Origin: JANQRZ01 sp965214485
GTDB lineage: Bacteria > Bacteroidota > Rhodothermia > Rhodothermales > JANQRZ01
Direction of reading: 5' to 3'
Assembly (NCBI GenBank): GCA_965214485.1
Contig: CBDCBW010000013.1
Location: forward strand, 62,001 to 126,000
DNA length: 64,000 nucleotides
This document shows, piece after piece, positions 34,175 through 41,677 of this stretch. Position numbers and translations under genes: made by a program. Within the stretch, counting starts at the first letter, position 1; every line of letters begins with the position of its first letter. Under the pieces are notes generated by a model. The model was not told where the DNA came from. It did not search any database and saw only the letters and a list, made by a program, of their open reading frames with translations.

Positions 34175-36064
34175 CTAACGCAGGCGCGTCACCGTCCGGG
34201 TCTCGACCGTGCCGCCGGCCTCGAGCCGCACGACGTACGCCCCGCTCGGCAGCCCGCGCGCGTCGAAGACCGCCGCGTGCGCGCCGGCCTCGGCCCGGCC
34301 CTCGGCCAGGAGCGCGACCTCGCGCCCGAGCACGTCGAAGACCGCGAGGCGGAGCGCGCCGGCCTCGGCCAGGCGGTAGTGCACCGAGGTCTGCCCGGCG
34401 AACGGCGTCGGGAAGGCCGACAGCGCGACCTGGGCTGTGCTCTCGGCGCGGGCCTCCGGCGCATCGCCTGCCGCCGCACCGCTTCCGGCAGCGAAGTCGA
34501 AGCTCGCGGCTTGCCACTCGGCGGAGCCCGCGGCGGCCCCGAGCGCTCCGGCCTGCTTCGTGACCGTGAACCGCGCCGCGTCGGTCGGGCCGTCGGGGAA
34601 GCTGCCGACCTGGACGACGCCCGTGTTCACGCCCGAGGGCGCGAGGCCCGGCACCGTCAGCGTGACCCGGCCGCTGCCGCTCGCCCCGGCGGGCAGCGTC
34701 ACCGTCTGCGGCCCGAGCACGGCCCGGCGCTCGGCACCGTTCGAGAGGTCCGCCGAAATCCAGACGTCGACGGTCTGCGCCGACGCCGTCGTGTTGGCGA
34801 GCGTCACGTCGAGCTGGAACGACCCGCCGCCGGCGGGAATCGTCACGTCCCCGCCGACGGTCGCCGCGGCGGTCACGGCCACGTCGGTCGCGCAGTCGAA
34901 GCGGAAAATCCGTCCGGCGTTGAGGTCGGAGAAGTAGACGTCGCCCTGCTCGTCCTCGCCGAAGGTCGAGACCGTAGCCGAGACGCTCAGCTCGTCGTTG
35001 TCGGCCGTCGAGCCGTCGTAGGTAAGCGTCCAGAAGTTGCGCGTCACGAAGTCGCCGTAGACGTACTTACCCCGGAGCGCGGCGCACGACGGGCCGGTGT
35101 AGACGTAGCCGCCGATGACCGAGAACGCGCCCTGGCTCGAGAAGAAGTTGTGCGGGTGCTCGTAGATCGGGGGGATGGTCCCGTTGAGCGGGCAGTTCGG
35201 CGCGCCCGAGGGGTAGCAGAGCGTACCTTCGAGGTCGTCCCAGCCGTAGTTGCCGCCGGCCACGACGAGGTCGATCTCCTCGCGGCGGCCCTGCCCGACA
35301 TCGGCGAGCCAGAGCCGCCCGTCGGGGCCGAAGCTGAAGCGGAACGGGTTGCGCAGGCCGTAGGCGTAGGCTTCGTCGCAGGCACCGCCCGGCCCACCGG
35401 CGAAGGGGTTGTCGGCGGGGACCGTGGCCGAGCCGGTGCCGGCCGCGCAGTCGAGCGGCAGCCCGGAGCCGCGCACGTCGAGCCGGAGGAGGCTGCCGAG
35501 GAGCGTGCTGAGCGTCTGCCCGTTGTTCTGCGGGTCGCCGGCCGAGCCGCCGTCGCCGAGCGCGACGTAGAGGTAGCCGTCCGGCCCGAACTGAAGCTGC
35601 CCCGCGTTGTGGTTGCTGAACGGCTGGTCGATCGTGATCAGAATCTCCTCGCTGTTCGGGTCGGCGACGTTCGGGTCCCCGGTCACCTCGAAGCGGGCAA
35701 TCACCGTCTGAAACGGGTCGGGGTCGGCCCCGTTGGGATGGGTCCGGGTGTAGTTGACGTAGAAGTAGCCGTTCTGCGCGTAGCCCGGGTCGAAGACCAG
35801 ACCGAGCAGGCCGAGCTCGTTGGCCGACGAGTTGACGCGCGAGGCGATGTTGAGGAAGACCGGCGTGGTGCTCGCCGCCGGGTCGTTCTCGAAGACCTTG
35901 ATCCGCCCCGTCTGCTCGACGACGAAGAGCCGGTTCGAGCCGTCGTCCGGGGCCTGGATGTCGACCGGCCGGGAGAAGGTCAGGTTAGGAAACGCGTTTT
36001 CGGACGACTGCGCCGACACGGGGACGGCGAGCGCGAAGCAGAGCAGCACGAAGAGGTAGCGCAT
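34175..36064 (-). CDS. secreted glucose/sorbosone-dehydrogenase-like propeller with sorting domain (paralogue 2)
   Basis: 629 residues. Signal peptide MRYLFVLLCFALAVPVSAQ. Propeller motifs parallel those of paralogue 1: NLTFSRPVDIQAPDDGSNR, GLLGLVFDPGYAQNGYFYV, NAGQLQFGPDGYLYVALGDG, YGLRNPFRFSFGPDGRLWL and NYGWDDLEG. The middle beta domain (VTIPAGGGSFQLDVTLANTT) and the sorting domain follow. The two proteins are similar but clearly diverged except for the identical C-terminal DNA. Tandem duplication is the obvious origin. Ca2+/PQQ binding is expected from the family, not shown. Confidence 0.88.
   Translation of the reverse strand: MRYLFVLLCFALAVPVSAQSSENAFPNLTFSRPVDIQAPDDGSNRLFVVEQTGRIKVFENDPAASTTPVFLNIASRVNSSANELGLLGLVFDPGYAQNGYFYVNYTRTHPNGADPDPFQTVIARFEVTGDPNVADPNSEEILITIDQPFSNHNAGQLQFGPDGYLYVALGDGGSAGDPQNNGQTLSTLLGSLLRLDVRGSGLPLDCAAGTGSATVPADNPFAGGPGGACDEAYAYGLRNPFRFSFGPDGRLWLADVGQGRREEIDLVVAGGNYGWDDLEGTLCYPSGAPNCPLNGTIPPIYEHPHNFFSSQGAFSVIGGYVYTGPSCAALRGKYVYGDFVTRNFWTLTYDGSTADNDELSVSATVSTFGEDEQGDVYFSDLNAGRIFRFDCATDVAVTAAATVGGDVTIPAGGGSFQLDVTLANTTASAQTVDVWISADLSNGAERRAVLGPQTVTLPAGASGSGRVTLTVPGLAPSGVNTGVVQVGSFPDGPTDAARFTVTKQAGALGAAAGSAEWQAASFDFAAGSGAAAGDAPEARAESTAQVALSAFPTPFAGQTSVHYRLAEAGALRLAVFDVLGREVALLAEGRAEAGAHAAVFDARGLPSGAYVVRLEAGGTVETRTVTRLR
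34179..34447. repeat. 269-bp stretch identical to 32127-32395
   Basis: Second copy of the sorting-domain DNA described at 32127-32395. Confidence 0.9.
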
Positions 36065-36561
36065 GAGAGTAGAAGATGTGTGGTGGGGATGGACGAAAAG
36101 GGCCTGCCGTGGCGGGGCGGCGTGGCCCGAACATACAAACGGCGCGCGCCCTCCCGGCCTCGGCCTGCAACTAACCCATGTTATTCGGTCGATTTGGGGT
36201 GGCCTCCCCCAGGGTCCCGAACGCGCGACTGGCGGCTCCGGCCAAACAGCGTGGGGCTTGCTCAACGTCAGTCGCGGGTTGAGAAGCCGTTGACGTCAAA
36301 TCAGGCTGAGACCGTGTGGCTCGTGGCCGTCCCGCTAAAATGCACGGGGCCACGGTCGCACCTGAAGGCAGGAAAAGGCTGCCTCGCCGTCTTCGCCGCC
36401 TGCTTCGTCTCTCCGGCTGAGTTGGGTTGACCTTCCGGCGAGAGGGGAGACGCTAGCGGTTCTCCCGAGTATCTCCTGGTGGACTAGACCGGTCGTGACG
36501 GGGCAACATGAGAGCGGCTCAGAGTCTGCGTTTCCGCGTCGTCTGAGCCGCTTTCGGTGGG
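36065..36561. other. gene-free stretch with a strong hairpin
   Basis: 497 bases without a supported gene. An 11-bp stem AGCGGCTCAGA (36513-36523) pairs with TCTGAGCCGCT (36542-36552) right after the tRNA-Ala 3' end (minus strand). This could be its terminator or processing stop, though no U-run follows. Otherwise nothing is recognised. Confidence 0.55.
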
Positions 36562-36634
36562 TGGAGCTAAGGAGATTCGAACTCCTGACCTCTGCCATGC
36601 GAGGGCAGCGCTCTACCAACTGAGCTATAGCCCC
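36562..36634 (-). tRNA. tRNA-Ala, anticodon CGC
   Basis: 73 bases forming a full cloverleaf: acceptor GGGGCTA with TAGCTCC (one G-U pair), D arm GCTC..GAGC, anticodon stem CTGCC/GGCAG with loop CTCGCAT, and T arm AGGAG-TTCGAAT-CTCCT. Anticodon CGC reads GCG alanine codons, fitting the high G+C. The CCA end is not encoded. A promoter with TTGAAG and TATATT is just upstream. Confidence 0.95.
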
Positions 36635-36645
36635 GGAGGAGGCCT

Positions 36646-36673
36646 AATATACAAAGCTGCGCTGCCACTTCAA
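36646..36673 (-). promoter_or_regulatory. sigma-70-like promoter of tRNA-Ala
   Basis: Minus strand TTGAAG (36668-36673), 16-base spacer, TATATT (36646-36651), then 11 bases to the tRNA 5' end. It lies directly behind the truncated fdhD stop. Confidence 0.72.
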
Positions 36674-36689
36674 GCGCCTTGCTCGCTCT

Positions 36690-37250
36690 TCACGCTTTCG
36701 CCGGCGGCACGTCGGACGGCGAAAGCGTCGGACGGCGGCGCGTCGGACGGGGCGTTGACGTTTCGGGCAGCCGGTGGACCGTCTCGGGGTCGAGGCGAGG
36801 CAGCCCGGGCGGGAGGGCGGGGGAGCCCGCGAGGTCGAGCGCTTCGAGCGAGGTCTTGCCGCAGACGCCGCACGAGGAGGTCGTGTAGAAGTTGCGATCG
36901 AGCCGCCCCATGTCGAAGCCGACGCCCGGCGCGAGGCGGACGGTGAGGACGTTGTGGCTCGTCTGCGCTTCGCTCGCCGGACAGTGCTGCGTGCCCTCGA
37001 CCTCCCCGCTGCGGCGCACGATCCCCTCGCTCACGAGGAAGCCCGCGGCGAGCTCTGCGTCGTGCCCCGGCGTCTGCATCGTGACGGCGATCTGCCGGAG
37101 GCGCGGCGCGCCGCCCTCCTCGAACTGCAACCGGATTTCCAGCGGCTCCTCGACCGCGAGCCGGTCCGCGTCGGGCTGCGCAGTCCCACCGCGCACCCGG
37201 CGAACGGGGACGGTGGCGACCTGCGGATCGGTCTCGGGTGAGGGGGTCAT
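36690..37250 (-). pseudogene. fdhD: formate-dehydrogenase accessory sulfurtransferase FdhD, C-terminal half missing
   Basis: 186 residues. FdhD hands sulfur from IscS to the molybdenum cofactor of formate dehydrogenases. Seen: VRGGTAQPDADRLAVEEPLE, AVTMQTPGHDAELAAGFLVSEGI, VRLAPGV, RNFYTTSSCGVCGKTSLEAL (the CxxC motif). After about residue 160 the family should continue with the F..TGG.HAA and EDVGRHNA.DK segments; instead there is a short tail (TSTPRPTRRRPTLSPSD) over repeats of CGTCGGACGG and a stop. Normal length is about 260-280, so roughly a third is lost. The tRNA-Ala promoter follows at once. Third gene of a DUF1641-DUF3995-fdhD operon; no formate dehydrogenase here. Confidence 0.82.
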
Positions 37251-37272
37251 AGCCGGGGAGTACGCGCGGGGG

Positions 37273-37707
37273 TCAGGCAGAGCCGAGAGCGACGCCGAAG
37301 GCGAGGGCGGAAAGCACGAGGCACAGCGGAGCGTAGAGCCGGGTGTCGAGGGCGGCGAACCGAGTCGTGTGCACGCGCTTGAAGAACCCGGCGTAGCGGA
37401 AGTCGCCGACGGCCCGGAGGAGGAACACGGCGGCCAGCGCCCAGATGCCGAAGCGGACCAGACCTCGCGGCACGGGCAGCGCGGTCAGGCCCGCCGCCGC
37501 GAGCGCGACGAGGGCAGCGGTGAGGAGGAAGACGGCCACGGCGGCTGTGGCGAGCGGCCCCGGCGTGAACGTCGGCTCTCCACCTTCGGTCGGCTCCGTG
37601 GGCACGGCGGCGTCCCACCCCCAGCGCCCACCGAGCGCCCAGTAGAGGTGCAGCGCGGCGAGCAGGACGAGCACGGCGGCGAGCGCGATGGCGAGGAGGG
37701 CAGTCAC
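37273..37707 (-). CDS. DUF3995-type small membrane protein
   Basis: 144 residues with four predicted membrane helices: ALLAIALAAVLVLLAALHLYW, ATAAVAVFLLTAALVALAAAG, FGIWALAAVFLLRAVGDFRY and LYAPLCLVLSALAFGVALG. ALHLYWALGG(R)WGW and LRAVGDFRYAGFFK match DUF3995. Function unknown. Starts 4 bases after the DUF1641 gene and stops 22 bases before fdhD, so they are co-transcribed. Confidence 0.8.
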   Translation of the reverse strand: MTALLAIALAAVLVLLAALHLYWALGGRWGWDAAVPTEPTEGGEPTFTPGPLATAAVAVFLLTAALVALAAAGLTALPVPRGLVRFGIWALAAVFLLRAVGDFRYAGFFKRVHTTRFAALDTRLYAPLCLVLSALAFGVALGSA

Positions 37708-37711
37708 GAGG

Positions 37712-38158
37712 TCAGGGTCGGGCCTCGCCGAGCCGCTCGCCCACGCTGCCGGCGAGGGTGAGCGCGGCGTTCAGCCCGCGCCGGACCTCGGGCGAGCGGA
37801 GCTTGGCGGCGAGCTGCAGCAGGTTCGGCGGAGGGCCGGTGTCGCGCAGCCGCGAGCCCGCCGCGCCCAGCCCTTCGGTGAGAGCCTTGACGAAGCGCTC
37901 GGTGCCGCCGGCGTCGACGTGGCCGAGGGCGCGCAGCAAGATGAGGAGGTTCGCCAGCCCGTTCCTGCCTTCCTCGGTGTCGAGGTGCCTGAGGGCGACG
38001 GCGTTGACCTCGGCGAACCGGTCGAGGAGCCCGTTGAGGACGCGGAGCGTGCCTGACTCGTGGAGCGTGGCGAGGAGCCGCGCGAGGTCGTCCTCGGGTG
38101 TGAACGCGTCGACGCCGGGCGCGGGGGCGGAGCGGGTGTAGCCTAGCGGGTCAGCCAT
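37712..38158 (-). CDS. DUF1641-type helical protein, formate-dehydrogenase associated family
   Basis: 148 residues, all-helical. The segments ARLLATLHESGTLRVLNGLL, GLANLLILLRALGHVD and LRSPEVRRGLNAALTLAGSV fit DUF1641, a family often found beside fdhA/fdhD in other bacteria. Role unknown; a part in formate dehydrogenase maturation or anchoring is inferred from context only. First gene of the remnant operon. The 230 bases upstream hold several short tandem duplications. Confidence 0.75.
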   Translation of the reverse strand: MADPLGYTRSAPAPGVDAFTPEDDLARLLATLHESGTLRVLNGLLDRFAEVNAVALRHLDTEEGRNGLANLLILLRALGHVDAGGTERFVKALTEGLGAAGSRLRDTGPPPNLLQLAAKLRSPEVRRGLNAALTLAGSVGERLGEARP

Positions 38159-38389
38159 GAAGGAGCAAGTCGTTTCGTGAGGGGGCGAGGAGTGGGGGAG
38201 GGCCGGCGGCTGAGGGCCCGTTTGAGAAGGTTGCTGTTGAAAGGTTGCTGTTGAAGGGTACGGTCGGGCTGCTCGCTGCGCTCGTCGAAAGGACAACCCT
38301 TCAGCCGGATTCCGTATAAGACACACGTTGGGTTAGACACACGCTGAGGGCCGGCTTCCTCTCTTTTCTCTCACCCCTCCTCTTTTCTC
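38159..38389. repeat. gap with three short tandem duplications
   Basis: AGGTTGCTGTTGAA is repeated with no gap at 38228-38255. GACACACG words recur 16 bases apart near 38320-38345. CTCTTTTCTCTCACCC occurs at 38361 and 38380. No gene is supported here. The region should contain the promoter of the DUF1641 operon and the 3' end of pepE. Confidence 0.65.
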
Positions 38390-39121
38390 TCACCCTTCCA
38401 TCAGCGCCTGCAGCCCCTCGCCGGGGGCGATCTCCGAGGGCTCGGCCCCGCCTCGGAACAGCCGGGCGGGCGCGCCGCCGGCGAGGGTCAGCCGGTCGCC
38501 CTCGACGCGGAGCCACGTCCCCTCCGGCAGCCCGACCACCGGCACCACCGGGTTCGCCGTGCAGAACTCGGCGATGCGCTGGGCGCGGGTCTCGCCCTGG
38601 TGCCCCGGCGGGTGGGCGTCGGTGTAGTGCGGGTTGATCTGGAACGGGACGAGGCCGAGCGCCTCGAAGCTCGGCGGCTCGACGATCGGCATGTCGTTCG
38701 TCGTGCAGACCGTCGGGCAGGCCACGTTCGAGCCGGCGCTCCAGCCGACGTACGGCACCCCGGCGTTCACGCGCGCGCGGATGCGCGGCAGCAGGCCGCG
38801 CTCGGCCATCGTCTTGAGCAGGTGGAACGTGTTGCCCCCGCCGACGGCAATCGCCTCGGCCTCGTCCACGGCTCGCCCCGGATCGTCGGCGTCGTGGACC
38901 GAGTCGAGCCCGAGCCCCGCGGCCTCGAACCGCTCGCGCACCTTCGCCGCGTAGTCGTCGTAGCTGATGCTCACGCCCGCGTAGGGGACGAAGAGGACGC
39001 GGCTGCGCCCCGAGCCGAGGAAGTCGCGGAGCACGCCGAGCGCGTGGTCGAGGTAGCCCTGCCCGGCGTTGCGCGAGTTGCTGAGGAGCAGGAGCCGGCG
39101 GTGCGGAGAGGAGGTGGGCAT
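38390..39121 (-). CDS. pepE: peptidase E (S51 family dipeptidase)
   Basis: 243 residues. Splits Asp-X dipeptides in the cytoplasm. Family signs: RLLLLSNSRNAGQGYLDHAL, VLFVPYAGVSISYDDYA, AIAVGGGNTFHLLKTM, the nucleophile elbow YVGWSAGSNVACPT, FQINPHYTDAHPPGHQGETR and GLPEGTWLRVEG. The Ser-His pair is present. ATG at 39121 chosen. The frame is open upstream through the 9-bp GGGGGGAAT array, which would add an FPP-repeat leader that no peptidase E has. Confidence 0.93.
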   Translation of the reverse strand: MPTSSPHRRLLLLSNSRNAGQGYLDHALGVLRDFLGSGRSRVLFVPYAGVSISYDDYAAKVRERFEAAGLGLDSVHDADDPGRAVDEAEAIAVGGGNTFHLLKTMAERGLLPRIRARVNAGVPYVGWSAGSNVACPTVCTTNDMPIVEPPSFEALGLVPFQINPHYTDAHPPGHQGETRAQRIAEFCTANPVVPVVGLPEGTWLRVEGDRLTLAGGAPARLFRGGAEPSEIAPGEGLQALMEG

Positions 39122-39128
39122 GGAGGGC

Positions 39129-39258
39129 GGGGGGAATGGGGGGAATGGGGGGAATGGGGGGAATGGGGGGAATGGGGGGAATGGGGGGAATGGCAAGGAA
39201 AACCTGCGAAGTTAAGCGAGACCGTCGCGCTCCGTGCTACCATCTCCCGGCTTCCGTC
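39129..39258. repeat. 9-bp purine array with core (locus 4)
   Basis: Seven perfect GGGGGGAAT units at 39129-39191, then GGCAAGGAAAACC, TTAAGCGAG, CCGTCGCGCTCCGTGC up to about 39235. This order and the core are the same as at 19036-19143. The array lies only 7 bases upstream of the pepE start codon, in its leader region. Confidence 0.9.
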
Positions 39259-40347
39259 TCACCGTCCTCTGCCCACCGTCTGACCGTCCCCTGGGCCCCT
39301 CGGCTTCGCCGCGCTCTGCTGGCCGACGCCGGGCAGCGTCCGAAACCGAACCGGGCGGCGCGGGGCGAGCCCGGCCTCGCGCTGCCACGCTGCGATCTCC
39401 CCGAAGGTTCGGGTCCCCGCCGCACTCGTCAGGGCAAAGTAGAGACCGGCGAGCGCGCCGAGCTGGTCGCCGGCTTTGGGCGAGCGCATCACCTCCTGCA
39501 CGACGAGGACCCCGCCGGGCCGGAGCGCGCGGGCGATGCGCCGGGTCAGGGCGCAGGCCGTCGCCTCGTCGAAGTGGTGCACGAGCTGCCCGGCGAAGAC
39601 CACGTCCCACTGCGCCGTGCCGAGGTCGTCCGCGAGCGCATCGCCCGCGCGGTGGGCGACGCGCCCCCCGACGCCGGCTTCGGCGGCGGCCTCGGCCAAG
39701 AGCGGAGCGGCGTGGCGGACCGCTGCGGGGAGGTCGAGGACGGTGGCCCGGAGGCGAGGATAGCGCGCGCAGAACGCGACCGCAAACGCCCCGTGTGACC
39801 CGCCGAGGTCGAGGAGGTCGCGGGCACCCTCGGGCACGGGCGTGCGGCGAACCGTCTCGGGCACGGCGAGGCAGGCCAGGGCGCGCATCCCGCGCTGGTA
39901 CAGCCCCCACTCGTCGCCCGTCATCGCGGCGTGAAAGTCCAGCGGCTCGCCGGTCACGACGAACTCGCCGAGCCGCGCGATCCAGTCCCACTCGACCGCC
40001 CGGAACCGGAGGCTGTCCACGAGCGAGTGCGGGCTGCCGCGCAGCAGCCACCGCCGCGCGACCGGGCGAAGGCTGTAGCCGGCCCCGCTGCGCTGCACGT
40101 AGCCCGACCCCGCGAGCGCGTCGAGCAGCGCCGCCGTCGCGCCCGAGTGGGTGCTGCACGCGCCCGCCACTTCCGCCGCCGAGCGCGGCCCCTCGGCGAG
40201 CGCCTCGAAGACCTCGTGCTCCACCGCCACCATCAGGCCCCGCGCCAGCAGCAGCGTCGGATGCGTGTGGAGGAACGGCGTCGGGACGAGGCCGAGGCCG
40301 AGCGCGGCCCGCTCCGGCAGGCCGTCGGGGCGGAGGTCGATCCGCAT
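39259..40347 (-). CDS. SAM-dependent O-methyltransferase-like protein (family 2 type)
   Basis: About 362 residues. An N-terminal winged-helix dimerisation part (ALAEGPRSAAEVAGACSTHS, LDALAGSGYVQRSGAGYSLR) precedes a Rossmann fold with LLDLGGSHGAFAVAFCARYP (SAM motif I), ATVLDLPAAV, RAGDALAD, WDVVFAGQLVHHFDE and LRPGGVLVVQEVM. This is the layout of plant-type and antibiotic-type O-methyltransferases. Substrate unknown. ATG at 40347 overlaps, in ATGA form, the stop of a small sorting-domain remnant, and the frame is open upstream to 40473. No biosynthetic cluster is near. Confidence 0.85.
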   Translation of the reverse strand: MRIDLRPDGLPERAALGLGLVPTPFLHTHPTLLLARGLMVAVEHEVFEALAEGPRSAAEVAGACSTHSGATAALLDALAGSGYVQRSGAGYSLRPVARRWLLRGSPHSLVDSLRFRAVEWDWIARLGEFVVTGEPLDFHAAMTGDEWGLYQRGMRALACLAVPETVRRTPVPEGARDLLDLGGSHGAFAVAFCARYPRLRATVLDLPAAVRHAAPLLAEAAAEAGVGGRVAHRAGDALADDLGTAQWDVVFAGQLVHHFDEATACALTRRIARALRPGGVLVVQEVMRSPKAGDQLGALAGLYFALTSAAGTRTFGEIAAWQREAGLAPRRPVRFRTLPGVGQQSAAKPRGPGDGQTVGRGR

Positions 40348-40502
40348 CAGCGGGCGGCAGCGAGCGCCTGCGTCTTCGCCACCCCGCCGGCCTCGACGCG
40401 GACGAGGCAGACCCCGCTCGGCAGAGCGTCCGCCGGAATCGGCAGCGAGAGCGCCCCCGTCGCCGACGGGCACGGCGCGAGAGCGAGAGGGAGTCGAGGC
40501 AT
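40347..40502 (-). pseudogene. orphan sorting-domain tail (51 codons)
   Basis: A short frame starts ATG at 40502 and ends TGA at 40347-40349. Its second half, LPIPADALPSGVCLVRVEAGG, then TQALAAAR, matches the very end of the type IX-like sorting domains elsewhere in the window (for example LPSGVYVVRLG..). The passenger protein and most of the domain are gone. Its stop overlaps the methyltransferase ATG, so it may now act only as a translated leader. Confidence 0.6.
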
Positions 40503-40654
40503 TGGGGGGGGCGAAGAACGAAGGCGCAGAGAGCCCGAAGGAGTAGAGAGCCGAAGTATACGGCGGTCCCGTGGTTCGCCCGAGCAGGCCGGTGAAGGGT
40601 GCCAGCGTTACGGTCCCTTACTCGCGCGCGGACCGTCCGGCGGTGCGCTCCGAG

Positions 40655-40714
40655 CAAGCGGCCCTCGCTCAAGCGGCCCTCGCTCAAGCGGCCCTCGCTC
40701 AAGCGGCCCTCGCT
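40655..40714. repeat. four 15-bp tandem units upstream of the BI-1 family gene
   Basis: CAAGCGGCCCTCGCT is repeated four times without mismatch, ending 90 bases before the ATG at 40805. The array could alter spacing of promoter elements. Confidence 0.9.
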
Positions 40715-40804
40715 CTGTGGGACGGGAACGCAGCATTGCGTGGCGGGTTTGGTGGCGCGACGGTGCATCCGCCCGTCGTCCCTAACCCACTGACGACCCT
40801 TTCA

Positions 40805-41509
40805 ATGGACACCTACAATCTCTCTGCCCCCGTCGCCTCGCTCGGCACCGATGCCCGCGCGGCGTTCATCACGCGGACCTACCTCCACCTTTTCGGCGCA
40901 ATCCTGCTGTTTGCCGGGATCGAGGTGGCGCTCTTTCAGTCGGGCCTCGCGGCGGTGATTGCCGAGGCGCTGCTCGGTGTCAACTGGCTCTTCGTGCTCG
41001 GCGGCTTCGTGATCGTGAGCTGGACCTACCTCCACCTGGCGAGCCGGACGGCGCACACGGTCTCGTCGCCGGTGGCGCAGTACGCGGCGCTCGGCGGGTT
41101 CGTCCTCGCCGAGGCCATCATCTTCGTGCCGCTGCTCTACGTCGCGGCGTACTACGCCGGGCCGGGCGTGATCAACAGCGCGGCGTGGGTGACGCTCCTC
41201 GGCTTCACCGGGCTGACGGCGGTCGCGGTGCTGACGCGCAAGGACTTCTCGTTCCTCGGCGGCCTCCTCAAGTGGGGCTTCATCGTCGCGATCGTCGCCA
41301 TCGTCGCGGGCGTCCTCTTCGGTTTCGAGCTCGGGACGTGGTTCTCGGTCGCGATGATCGGCCTGGCCGGGGCGGCGATCCTCTACGACACGTCGAAGAT
41401 CCTCCACCACTACCCCGAGGACAAGCACGTCGCGGCGTCGCTCGAGCTCTTCGCGTCCGTCGCGCTGATGTTCTGGTACGTCCTCCGGCTGATGATGAAC
41501 CGCAACTAG
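40805..41509 (+). CDS. Bax-inhibitor-1 / YccA family membrane protein
   Basis: 234 residues with seven predicted membrane helices. The pattern ITRTYLHLFGAILLFAGIEV, GGFVLAEAIIFVPLLYVAAYY, GLTAVAVLTRKDFSFLGGLL and the C-terminal GLAGAAILYDTSKILHHYPED (with the conserved Asp) is that of BI-1-like proteins, which conduct calcium in some bacteria and interact with the FtsH protease in others. ATG at 40805 chosen; the frame is open upstream through the 15-bp array. Converges with the subtilase gene. Confidence 0.92.
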   Translation: MDTYNLSAPVASLGTDARAAFITRTYLHLFGAILLFAGIEVALFQSGLAAVIAEALLGVNWLFVLGGFVIVSWTYLHLASRTAHTVSSPVAQYAALGGFVLAEAIIFVPLLYVAAYYAGPGVINSAAWVTLLGFTGLTAVAVLTRKDFSFLGGLLKWGFIVAIVAIVAGVLFGFELGTWFSVAMIGLAGAAILYDTSKILHHYPEDKHVAASLELFASVALMFWYVLRLMMNRN

Positions 41510-41534
41510 AGGAGCACCCAGAGGAGGAAGAGCA

Positions 41535-41660
41535 GGGAGGCAAGGAAAACCGATCAGATTAGCGAGGCTCAGATTAGCGAGGCCGTGGTGCTCCGCGCCG
41601 ACGCTCGTCCCCCCATTCCTCCCATTCTCTCCGTTCCACGCCGAAGGCGTTCCACTTCCA
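41535..41660. repeat. repeat core without long array (locus 5)
   Basis: GGCAAGGAAAACC (41539-41551) is followed by a 15-bp tandem CAGATTAGCGAGGCT/C (41555-41584), then CCGTGGTGCTCCGCGCC and a C-rich CATTCCTCCCATTC part. The order matches loci 1, 2 and 4, but the 9-bp array in front is only vestigial (GAGGAGGAAGAG). Lies between two convergent gene ends. Confidence 0.8.
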
Positions 41661-41677
41661 CGCCGAAGGCGCTCCAC

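Noticed and set aside
32051..36430. Two 690-720 codon open frames antisense to the propeller genes
   Set aside because: Shadow frames created by the G+C-rich third positions; no motifs.
36100..36500. A second tRNA or small RNA near tRNA-Ala
   Set aside because: No cloverleaf could be drawn; only a hairpin after the tRNA was found.
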